A DNA stretch of 8,075 bases from Sulfurimonas sp. (GTDB lineage: Bacteria; Campylobacterota; Campylobacteria; Campylobacterales; Sulfurimonadaceae), in NCBI GenBank assembly GCA_012963655.1, contig DTVI01000144.1, positions 1 to 8,075 of the forward strand, written 5' to 3'. The notes beneath the pieces were generated by a model that had not been told where the DNA came from, did not search any database, and saw nothing but the letters and a program-made list of their open reading frames with translations. How positions within the stretch are numbered: the first letter of the stretch is position 1; each line of letters starts with the position of its first letter. The position numbers and the translations under genes were made by a program. Below, piece by piece: positions 1 to 5,428 of this stretch.

Positions 1-25
1 TAAAGCATAAAAATAATAGCTTCAT
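1..25 (-). CDS. 5' end of a divergent gene, probably exported protein (partial)
   Basis: Only the first eight codons are inside the window: ATG at 25-23 followed by a reading frame giving MKLLFLCF, then the window edge. The start is supported by a near-ideal Shine-Dalgarno AAGGAGAG (minus strand, 38-31), 5-7 bases before the ATG, and by a plausible sigma70 promoter further upstream (58-88). A Lys followed by a run of Leu/Phe and a Cys is what the n- and h-region of a signal peptide or lipoprotein leader looks like, but eight residues cannot settle this and no family can be named. It is divergent from yaaA and shares with it the intergenic region carrying the 42-bp palindrome array, so both genes may answer to the same regulator. 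Confidence 0.6.
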
Positions 26-57
26 TGATGCTCTCCTTAACTTTATCTCGTAAGTAC

Positions 58-88
58 ATTTTATACTATCTTACTTATAGTTTACCAA
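58..88 (-). promoter_or_regulatory. Candidate sigma70 promoter of the divergent left-edge gene
   Basis: On the minus strand a TTGGTA (88-83) lies exactly 17 bp before TATAAA (65-60), which continues as TATAAAAT to 58. The -10 matches the consensus at five of six positions and the -35 at four of six. Transcription would begin near 52, giving a leader of about 27 nt that contains the strong ribosome binding site at 38-31. It sits outside the 42-bp repeat array, with its -35 about 50 bp from the nearest palindrome. Confidence 0.5.
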
Positions 89-111
89 TAAAAAGGTATT
101 AGGCTAAAAAA

Positions 112-120
112 TGCTAAAAT
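112..120 (+). promoter_or_regulatory. Candidate extended -10 promoter upstream of yaaA and the repeat array
   Basis: TGCTAAAAT (112-120) has the form of an extended -10 element (TGn followed by TAAAAT, five of six matches). No convincing -35 is present, which is normal for vegetative promoters in Campylobacterota. If used, transcription would begin near 127 and the four palindromes at 141-283 would all lie in the yaaA leader RNA. The alternative is that transcription starts inside the array, where each palindrome contains a -10-like TATAAG. Confidence 0.35.
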
Positions 121-140
121 TTCAAAACTAGACTAGGCGG

Positions 141-291
141 TTTCACTATAAGTGAAAAGTTTCTTTAGAAAATAAGAGACAGTTTCACTATAAGTGAAAA
201 GTTTCTTTAGAAAACAAGAGACAATTTCACTATAAGTGAAAAGTTTCTTCAGACAACAAGAGGCAATTTCACTATAAGTGAAAAGTTTCTT
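141..291. repeat. Four-copy 42-bp tandem array of a 17-bp palindrome (putative operator array)
   Basis: Units begin at 141, 183, 225 and 267, exactly 42 bp apart; the fourth is truncated. The first 25 bases of all four units are identical and begin with TTTCACTATAAGTGAAA, a perfect inverted repeat (7-bp arms, ATA spacer). The remaining ~17 bases drift: units 1 and 2 differ at two positions, units 2 and 3 at three. In units 1 and 2 the tail carries a second small inverted repeat, TTTCTTTAGAAA (160-171 and 202-213), which is decayed in units 3 and 4. A 42-bp period is about four turns of B-DNA, so the palindromes are helically phased. The array ends 24 bp before the yaaA start codon. It resembles an operator array for a dimeric repressor; the regulator is not recognisable. 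The palindromes could also form hairpins in a leader RNA. Confidence 0.9.
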
Positions 292-315
292 CACAAAAAA
301 CAGATAGGATTCCTT

Positions 316-1056
316 ATGTATATTTTATTTTCTCCTAGTGAGGGCAAAAAGCTAGGTGGTGATTTTCTTCCTTTAAATAAAAATAATCTTCTTTTTCCTG
401 AACTTTACGACAAACGTCTAAGCCTCATTCAAGCCTATAATGATTTAGTCTTGGACTCAGGCTTAGAAACACTTCAAAAACTTACAGGCATTAAAAAAGA
501 AGGCGACATAAAAAAATATCAAAATGATATCTTTTCAACAGCAACTATGCCAGCCTTACAACGTTATGATGGGGTGGCTTATGATTATTTAGATATAAAT
601 GCTTTAAGTCAAACCCAAAAAGACTACCTTTATAAACAAACCCTTGTTTTTTCTAATCTTTTTGGGCCACTTTTAGGAGGTGATTTAATCCCTACTTATA
701 AGTTTAAACAAGGTGCTAAACTGAATGATATAGTCACGGAGAAAGTCTATAAGAAAGAATTTTCATCTTCTTTAGATGAACTCTTAAAGGGTGAGCTTAT
801 AGTAGATTTACGCGCTGGATTTTATGAAAAATTTTACCTTCTTAATCAAGATTTCATTACCATGAAGTTTTTAAAAGGGGGTAAGAGTGTAAGTCACTGG
901 GCAAAGGCTTATAGAGGAAAGGTTTTACAAACATTAGCCAAGGTTCAACCTACTACTAAAGAGGAACTCTTAGATATACAATATGAGGGTCTTAATTTTA
1001 TAGAAAGTATCCCTTATAAAAAGACAGGCACTATGCTTGTTTATGAAGTCATTTAA
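316..1056 (+). CDS. yaaA: Peroxide stress protein YaaA (UPF0246/DUF328 family)
   Basis: The 246-residue product matches the YaaA family, whose usual length is about 250. In E. coli YaaA is a cytoplasmic DNA-binding protein of the OxyR regulon that limits intracellular iron and so protects DNA and protein from Fenton chemistry. Family landmarks visible here are the N-terminal strand MYILFSPSEGKKL (1-13), RYDGVAYDYLD (83-93), NLFGPLLGGDLIPTYKFKQG (114-133), DLRAGFYEKFY (164-174), HWAKAYRGKVL (194-204) and a C-terminal EGLNFIES...LVYEV. The start ATG is preceded by AGGA (306-309) at a spacing of 6. The gene stands alone: it is divergent from the left-edge gene and convergent with hpf. Its leader or promoter carries the four-palindrome array, so control by a dedicated repressor is likely; the palindrome is not an obvious PerR or Fur box. 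Family assignment is firm; the physiological role is transferred from E. coli. Confidence 0.9.
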   Translation: MYILFSPSEGKKLGGDFLPLNKNNLLFPELYDKRLSLIQAYNDLVLDSGLETLQKLTGIKKEGDIKKYQNDIFSTATMPALQRYDGVAYDYLDINALSQTQKDYLYKQTLVFSNLFGPLLGGDLIPTYKFKQGAKLNDIVTEKVYKKEFSSSLDELLKGELIVDLRAGFYEKFYLLNQDFITMKFLKGGKSVSHWAKAYRGKVLQTLAKVQPTTKEELLDIQYEGLNFIESIPYKKTGTMLVYEVI

Positions 1057-1091
1057 GACTTTTATCTACGTTAAAATAATAAAAATTGTAT

Positions 1092-1122
1092 AGCTAAAAA
1101 GAACCCGTCAAAATTGACGGGT
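1092..1122 (-). terminator. Intrinsic terminator of hpf
   Basis: ACCCGTCA and TGACGGGT (1103-1110 and 1115-1122) form an 8-bp perfect stem with a 4-nt loop. On the minus strand it is followed directly by TTCTTTTT (1102-1095), a good U-tract, so it terminates transcripts leaving hpf, whose stop codon lies 15 bp before the hairpin. On the plus strand the hairpin is followed by ATAAAAAGG, with no U-tract, so it is at best a weak stop for yaaA transcription coming from the other side. Confidence 0.85.
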
Positions 1123-1137
1123 ATAAAAAGGGGAGGA

Positions 1138-1467
1138 TTAGGCTTCTAAAAGTTCGAGGTCTTTAAGTGACTCGTTTCCGTGAGAAACAACTCTTTCATG
1201 TAAACGACGAAGTGCTTTTGTCGCTCTTTCTATTGCTAAGTCTATCGCTGTATCTAAATCTTTATCCCCTTGGTTAATAACCACTGGGCTTGCATGTGCA
1301 ATGTGCATATCAAATTCTACATTTATACCATTTTTAATTTCTGAAACTACAACATTTACTGTAGTTATCTCTAATTGATATTTTGTAAAGCTATCCATAG
1401 CTACTTCTATATGTTGGCGCGTATGGTCATTAAGGTTGATATGTCTTCCTGTAATGTTTACGTTCAT
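1138..1467 (-). CDS. hpf: Short ribosome hibernation-promoting factor (HPF/RaiA family)
   Basis: The 109-residue protein has the single-domain HPF/YfiA (former sigma-54 modulation protein) fold. Visible marks are the N-terminal MNVNITGRHINLNDHTRQHIE, the strand KNGINVEFDMHIAH (about 46-59), the D-K-D-L-D-T-A-I-D helix (about 69-77) and a basic helix RATKALRRLHERV (81-93). Proteins of this family bind the 30S decoding channel in stationary phase and block tRNA and mRNA binding. The length (E. coli HPF 95, YfiA 113) and the absence of the C-terminal dimerisation domain place it in the short class. The start is fixed by TAAGGAG (minus strand, 1480-1474), 6 nt before the ATG. It is followed by its own terminator (1092-1122) and preceded by the frameshifted deacylase gene with a 72-bp gap, so it is probably monocistronic. 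Which of the HPF and RaiA subtypes it represents cannot be decided by eye. Confidence 0.92.
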   Translation of the reverse strand: MNVNITGRHINLNDHTRQHIEVAMDSFTKYQLEITTVNVVVSEIKNGINVEFDMHIAHASPVVINQGDKDLDTAIDLAIERATKALRRLHERVVSHGNESLKDLELLEA

Positions 1468-1511
1468 TATGTACTCCTTAGTTGGACATACTTTAGTGTA
1501 GTCCTTCTTTC

Positions 1512-1543
1512 CTTATAAAAGTCTTATTTTTTTAAATCTTCAA
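1512..1543 (-). promoter_or_regulatory. Weak candidate promoter of hpf
   Basis: The minus strand has TATAAG (1517-1512) about 33 bp before the hpf Shine-Dalgarno, and TTGAAG (1543-1538) as a possible -35, but the 20-bp spacing is too long for a standard sigma70 promoter. Only the -10 may be relevant, since -35 elements are poorly conserved in Campylobacterota. The -35-like hexamer overlaps the stop codon of the upstream deacylase remnant, so read-through from that gene is another route to hpf transcription. Confidence 0.25.
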
Positions 1544-2045
1544 AAATAGTAGGAAAGTACAAATCCTATATTATCATTTCCTTGATTTCTCTTTGCGCCT
1601 AATCCCCCATTAGAATAATGATCATACATGAAACTAAGCACAAGGCCATCTTCTAAGTATATACCAATATCTAAGGCTTCTCGAAACAACACCCTTGTAC
1701 CAAATTGGCGGGAAATAGTACTTCCATTATTTAGTCACCGTTATGAAGAGCCAAACCAAAAAATACTCCTAAATACAAATACGAAAAATACTTTCCTTCC
1801 CAACTTAAACCTGTATATAAAAAGCTTGTGTCCCCATTAAGATTAATATCTGTACCCAAGGTTGGATACCATTTTAAAAGCTTTTTATTAAATAAAAGTT
1901 CTAGATGTAAGTCAGTACCTTCTTCTATTCCAGAAGAGATAGGTCCCGTAGCATGAGAAAGAAGTCCCCCTTTAATAGCATACAAAGTATCTTCTGCAAA
2001 GCCAGAACTTATGAATAAGAAAATAAGTATTATAAACTGCTTCAT
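1540..2045 (-). pseudogene. pagL: PagL-like lipid A 3-O-deacylase, disrupted by a frameshift
   Basis: Two adjacent frames together encode one outer-membrane beta-barrel of the PagL/acyloxyacyl hydrolase type. Part one (ATG at 2045) starts with the signal peptide MKQFIILIFLFISSGFA, continues through ...GGLLSHATGP... and ends ...GVFFGLALHNGD at a TAA (1733-1731). Part two resumes in the -1 frame at 1734 (LNNGSTISRQFGTRVLFREA...), contains the catalytic-region motif DHYSNGGL and ends SYYF at a TGA (1542-1540). PagL enzymes remove the 3-O acyl chain of lipid A using a His-Ser-Glu triad; the His and Ser (HYS) lie in part two, so the first-frame product alone would be inactive. Joined, the parts give about 168 residues, the usual PagL length. 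A TGA sits just before 1734 in the second frame, leaving almost no overlap for ribosomal slippage, and no slippery heptamer is seen; loss of one base, for example from a GAN codon, explains it best. No clear Shine-Dalgarno precedes the ATG; a -10-like TAAAAT lies at 2080-2075. A sequencing error is the main alternative. Confidence 0.8.
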
Positions 2046-2049
2046 ATTG

Positions 2050-2055
2050 TATAAT
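2050..2055 (+). promoter_or_regulatory. -10 element of the thioredoxin/cytochrome operon
   Basis: A perfect TATAAT (2050-2055) lies 24 bp before the thioredoxin ATG at 2080. No good -35 is found 16-18 bp upstream, as is common in Campylobacterota. The start of transcription would be near 2062, giving a leader of about 18 nt. It lies in the 34-bp gap between divergent start codons, so it is almost back to back with the presumed promoter of the deacylase remnant. Confidence 0.55.
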
Positions 2056-2079
2056 AACACCAAAAACATTGGATATTTT

Positions 2080-2412
2080 ATGGATACAACACTTAATGAT
2101 TTAAATGAATTAAATTCTAAACTTAAAGAAGAGCTTGCAATGGTTTTATACTTTTCTTCTCCATCATGCTCAGTATGTCATGTCTTACGTCCTAAGCTTA
2201 TGCAAGCACTTGAAAAAGAATATCCAGCCATGGGTAGATATCATGCTGACATTTCTCTAAGCCCTGAAATAGCAGCTGAATTTCAAATCTTTTCGGCTCC
2301 AACTATTATTATATTTTTAGAAGGTAAAGAGTTTATTCGTAAGGGAAGAGCTATGAGTGTGGATGGATTACTTCAAGAGATTGAGCGTCCTTATAAGCTA
2401 ATGACTTCTTGA
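2080..2412 (+). CDS. Thioredoxin-fold protein with CSVC active site
   Basis: The product is a 110-residue single-domain thioredoxin-like protein. It has the N-terminal active site SSPSCSVCHVLRP (27-39; redox cysteines C30 and C33), a buried-Asp-like position in YHADIS (D58) and the cis-proline loop FSAPTIIIF (71-79, P74). The family reduces or isomerises protein disulfides, or acts as an adaptor. The active site is CSVC rather than WCGPC, so it is a divergent member and not the main cellular thioredoxin. There is no signal peptide, so it should act in the cytoplasm. The frame is open back to 2011, but the ATG at 2080 was chosen because it begins the thioredoxin fold, has a weak GGA at 7 nt, and lies downstream of the TATAAT at 2050-2055. 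It overlaps the cytochrome gene by four bases, so the two are co-translated. The specific substrate is unknown. Confidence 0.85.
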   Translation: MDTTLNDLNELNSKLKEELAMVLYFSSPSCSVCHVLRPKLMQALEKEYPAMGRYHADISLSPEIAAEFQIFSAPTIIIFLEGKEFIRKGRAMSVDGLLQEIERPYKLMTS

Positions 2413-2705
2413 AAACTATTTTACTATTATTACTTTTAAGCAGTCTCGATTTAATAGCCTCTGTCTCAATTTACGCAGCACAATGTAAGACTTGTCATGT
2501 CCAAGGTAAGTATCTTGCACAAGGTAAAAAAGCCAAGGTATGGAAAAAGATTTTAAAAGAAAATACCTTAAATACACTTCATTTAGACAAAAATATCTCC
2601 TTGCCTTACCTTAGTAGCATAGCCTTTAAAGAAGACAAAACTCACTTAAAAGCCCTACTACAAAAATATTCTAAAGACAGAGGTTCTCATAACTCTTGTT
2701 ATTAA
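2409..2705 (+). CDS. Small periplasmic monoheme cytochrome c-like protein
   Basis: The 98-residue product has a Leu-rich signal peptide (MKTILLLLLLSSLDLIASVS, 1-20) followed at once by a CKTCH heme-attachment motif (C26, C29, H30), so it is exported and matured in the periplasm. The protein contains no Met after the initiator, so the sixth heme ligand cannot be Met; His at 58, 79 or 94 could serve, or the iron may be five-coordinate. It ends in an unusual HNSCY with an unpaired Cys97. It starts with TTG at 2409 inside the stop of the thioredoxin gene (TTGA overlap) and has no clear ribosome binding site of its own, so translation must be coupled. No ATG lies in a usable position nearby. The exact redox partner is not evident; the heme site and export signal are clear, the role is not. 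Confidence 0.8.
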   Translation: MKTILLLLLLSSLDLIASVSIYAAQCKTCHVQGKYLAQGKKAKVWKKILKENTLNTLHLDKNISLPYLSSIAFKEDKTHLKALLQKYSKDRGSHNSCY

Positions 2706-2722
2706 GACTAGACTTCAACAAG
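2695..2722. terminator. Weak hairpin spanning the two convergent stop codons
   Basis: CTTGTT (2695-2700) pairs with AACAAG (2717-2722), with an inner AAG/CTT extension (2704-2706 with 2713-2715) around a 6-nt loop and small internal bulges. It covers the stop of the cytochrome gene (2703-2705) and the stop of addA (2710-2708). Neither strand has a real U-tract after it, so its strength as a terminator is doubtful; it is the only structure found in this very tight convergent junction. Confidence 0.3.
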
Positions 2723-5428
2723 CTTTAGTCCATCTTCTAAGGTGTAGGCAATAAAACCACGCACAGGTGAAGATGTTATCTCTGATATAGCTTTTTTATA
2801 AAAGTTCACCTGCTTAAGGTGTGACTGCGTATAAGAAATAGCTGACTTATAATCTATAACTATCCATTCATCATCTTTTTCAATGAGCAGGTCAATATAA
2901 CGTAACTCTTCATTATAAGAGATAGCCTTTTCCTTATATACCTTTCCAGAACTCAGCTCTAAAAACTCCGTACTATCTAGCATCTTAGAAATGCTTTTTT
3001 CTATAGAAATAAATTCTTCTTCACTTAAGACTGCTCCATACTTGTTTTTAGAAATAACTAAGGCCTGAGCTAAACTTTCAAGATTAAAGTCCTCCATCAT
3101 TTCCAGAGTATAATGCAGACATAAACCAAATTCAATGGCCTTAAGATCTTGTTCATCTATCTTATCTTGAGAAAGTAAGTCAGCCTGAGTTCCATAATAA
3201 AAGTCTCTAAAGTTTATCTCAGGATAAAGGGTTTTAATTTCTTCTTCCTTAGCTCTAAACTCTAAGTCCCCAAAACTCCCCTCACTTAAACACAGGTCTT
3301 CAAACTTAGAGTCTTTAGACTTGTGAATAACAAACAAGCTCTCTTTTGCCCTTGTAAAAGCAACATATAGAGCGTTAAGTTCATCTTCTTTTGAAAGCTT
3401 TTTCTCTTTTTGTAAGGCTAAGTCATACGACTCATCAAAACTTGCGCGCTTTGTCATTCTAAGATAAATGTTTTCTAAATGAATACCGTTATATTCATAA
3501 ATAATAGGACTCTTATCTGAGCTACCTCGCCCTAGTCTATCTAAGACAATAACATGTTCATATTCAAGTCCCTTAGACTTATGTACTGTCAATACCCTCA
3601 CCCCATTTAACTCTTTTTGAGCAGAAGATGCGTCAAGTCTTTCATATTCATATAAGAAAGCTTCTATATCTTTGTAGTTTGATAGTTTTTCTAAAAAAGA
3701 AAAAATGTTCATATCCCCATCATAAAGCTTGTACTTATCTACAATCTTTTTAAGTTGGGTACTTAAGTCAGGCGAATTAATATCACAAGGATAAAGACGA
3801 CTGGGAGTCTGACCTATAAGAGCAAAAAAGTTTCGTGCATAAATTTGTTTATTAAAGCGTGAAAACTTTAGATACTCAATAAGGGCCTTAATATTTTTTT
3901 GATTAATAAGTTTTGAGGTAGTTTCGGTAACCACATCAATACCTTCATTCTTTAAAAGCTCTTGTACCTTAGCCCCATCTGCATTTGTAGCCGTTAAGAT
4001 GGCAATATTATTTAAGTCAGCCCCCTGATCTATCAAAAGCTTCACTGTTGGAACCATTGTTTCTAAGACCTCATCATTAAAAATCACCTCAACATATCCC
4101 TTAGTCGCTTCAGCTTTCACTTCTTGAGGGACATATCCTTTAATCTTATCAAGGAAGACCCTGTTAACAAACTCTACTACTTCTTTTTCACTTCTGTAGT
4201 TGGTACGAAGTTGATCTACTTGTACCTTATACGCATCTGTAACCGCGTAAAAGAGTTCCTTCTTTCCACCACGAAACCTATAAATAGACTGCTTTACGTC
4301 TCCTACTAAGAACAAAGAACTTCTTTCTTTTGAACCATGTCCCGAAGTCATCTCATCAATAAGAGGTCTAAGAATTTCAAACTGTATGGTAGAGGTATCT
4401 TGAAACTCATCAAGTAACATATGGTTAATGTTAGCATCAAGTCTAAAATATAAGAATGAACTATCAATACGATCTTTGTTAGCCTCTGCTTTAAGAAGGT
4501 AGAAAACAAGATAAGTTATATCATCAAAAGAAAGCTCTTCATCTTGACTAGCTACCATCATCTTTGCTTCTATATAAGTATCTAAAAGTGAAAACAGCTC
4601 ATACATAAAATGAGATTCTTTGGCCTTCATATAATAATAAAGTCCTTCTTTTATCTCAAAAAGAAGTTCATCCATTCGGGGTTGAAAAAACTTCTTAAAA
4701 TCCCAATATTCAAGACTGTCTTTTTCTATCCACGTCTTAGTCATAAGCTCGTCAATAGTTTCCACCTCCATAGCCCCACGACCACGTTTTCCAATCTCTG
4801 TCGAAAAAACAAGACCTTGAAGTTCTTTAAAGGCTCCCATCACCCTTTGTTCATGAGACTTATAATCTTGCGCCTTAAACGAGATGTCTCCCATCTCATT
4901 TTTCTTAGCATATAACTGATTTAAAAGTCCAAAAATATCTGCCAAACGCTTTGAAGCTAAGAGTGAAAGTTTAATAAGGGAGTCATCTTTTCCTTGAGCA
5001 TTTACAAGGCTTAAAAATCTGGCCATTACCTTAAGCTCATGTTGGGACTCAAAGGTAGAAAAGTTTGGCATTAAGCCCACATGCAAAGAAAATTTTCGAA
5101 GTATCTTTGCAAAAAACTTATCTAAGGTCATCACCTTTGTATCTGCATTTAAAAGATCTTTTAAGACAGTAGGTCTTGCTTGGATAAGCTCTTCAGGTGA
5201 ACATTCAAGCACCTTAGCAATTTCGCCTAGTTCACCCTTATTTTCTAAGTCAATAAGTGTATTAACAATACGCTCTTGCATCTCATTAGCTGCCTTATTA
5301 GTAAAGGTTAAAGCTAAAATCTTATTAGCACTCTCTCCTGAAAATAAAAGTGAAAGATAACGAACAACAAGTGAAAAGGTTTTTCCTGAGCCTGCTGAGG
5401 CTTCATACGCATGTAAATCTATAAACAT
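2708..5428 (-). CDS. addA: AddA: RecB-like helicase-nuclease subunit of AddAB
   Basis: The 906-residue protein is a superfamily 1A (UvrD/RecB-like) helicase with a C-terminal nuclease; with AddB it resects double-strand DNA ends and loads RecA for recombinational repair. Helicase motifs, counted from the ATG at 5428, are: Walker A ASAGSGKT (10-17), motif Ia LTFTNKAANEM (about 40-50), Walker B LLDEFQDT (338-345), motif III GDVKQSIYRFRGG (376-388), motif IV TNYRS (409-413), motif V VLTVHKSKGLEYEHV (612-626) and motif VI YVAFTRAKESLF (688-699). The PD-(D/E)XK nuclease is complete: LCLHYTLE (H772), D846 in LRYIDLLI, D859 and K861 in VIDYKS, and Q873. All catalytic residues are present, so helicase and nuclease should both work. 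The ATG at 5428 was preferred over a GTG five codons upstream because GGGAG (minus strand, 5439-5435) is ideally spaced for it. That ATG overlaps the TAA of the 50-codon frame after addB (TAATG), implying translational coupling. At about 906 residues it is shorter than Firmicutes AddA, as in other Campylobacterota. Confidence 0.93.
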   Translation of the reverse strand: MFIDLHAYEASAGSGKTFSLVVRYLSLLFSGESANKILALTFTNKAANEMQERIVNTLIDLENKGELGEIAKVLECSPEELIQARPTVLKDLLNADTKVMTLDKFFAKILRKFSLHVGLMPNFSTFESQHELKVMARFLSLVNAQGKDDSLIKLSLLASKRLADIFGLLNQLYAKKNEMGDISFKAQDYKSHEQRVMGAFKELQGLVFSTEIGKRGRGAMEVETIDELMTKTWIEKDSLEYWDFKKFFQPRMDELLFEIKEGLYYYMKAKESHFMYELFSLLDTYIEAKMMVASQDEELSFDDITYLVFYLLKAEANKDRIDSSFLYFRLDANINHMLLDEFQDTSTIQFEILRPLIDEMTSGHGSKERSSLFLVGDVKQSIYRFRGGKKELFYAVTDAYKVQVDQLRTNYRSEKEVVEFVNRVFLDKIKGYVPQEVKAEATKGYVEVIFNDEVLETMVPTVKLLIDQGADLNNIAILTATNADGAKVQELLKNEGIDVVTETTSKLINQKNIKALIEYLKFSRFNKQIYARNFFALIGQTPSRLYPCDINSPDLSTQLKKIVDKYKLYDGDMNIFSFLEKLSNYKDIEAFLYEYERLDASSAQKELNGVRVLTVHKSKGLEYEHVIVLDRLGRGSSDKSPIIYEYNGIHLENIYLRMTKRASFDESYDLALQKEKKLSKEDELNALYVAFTRAKESLFVIHKSKDSKFEDLCLSEGSFGDLEFRAKEEEIKTLYPEINFRDFYYGTQADLLSQDKIDEQDLKAIEFGLCLHYTLEMMEDFNLESLAQALVISKNKYGAVLSEEEFISIEKSISKMLDSTEFLELSSGKVYKEKAISYNEELRYIDLLIEKDDEWIVIDYKSAISYTQSHLKQVNFYKKAISEITSSPVRGFIAYTLEDGLKLVEV

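Noticed and set aside
141..291. CRISPR-like array of short palindromic repeats
   Set aside because: The linkers between palindromes are near-identical copies of each other, not unique spacers; the period is 42 bp and no cas gene is present. It is a tandem repeat of one unit.
1722..1740. Programmed -1 ribosomal frameshift in the deacylase gene
   Set aside because: No slippery heptamer exists, and the -1 frame is closed by a TGA immediately before the crossing point, so a simple base loss or sequencing error is more likely.
1628..1840. Plus-strand 70-codon open frame
   Set aside because: It lies antisense to the deacylase remnant, which has a clear family match, and the peptide has no recognisable features.
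2011..2079. N-terminal extension of the thioredoxin gene from an ATG at 2011
   Set aside because: The extension would cover the TATAAT promoter and the start region of the divergent gene, and the added residues do not belong to the thioredoxin fold. The ATG at 2080 fits better.
4124..4915. Plus-strand open frames at 4124-4309 and 4610-4915
   Set aside because: Both are antisense shadows inside addA, low in complexity, without ribosome binding sites or family resemblance.
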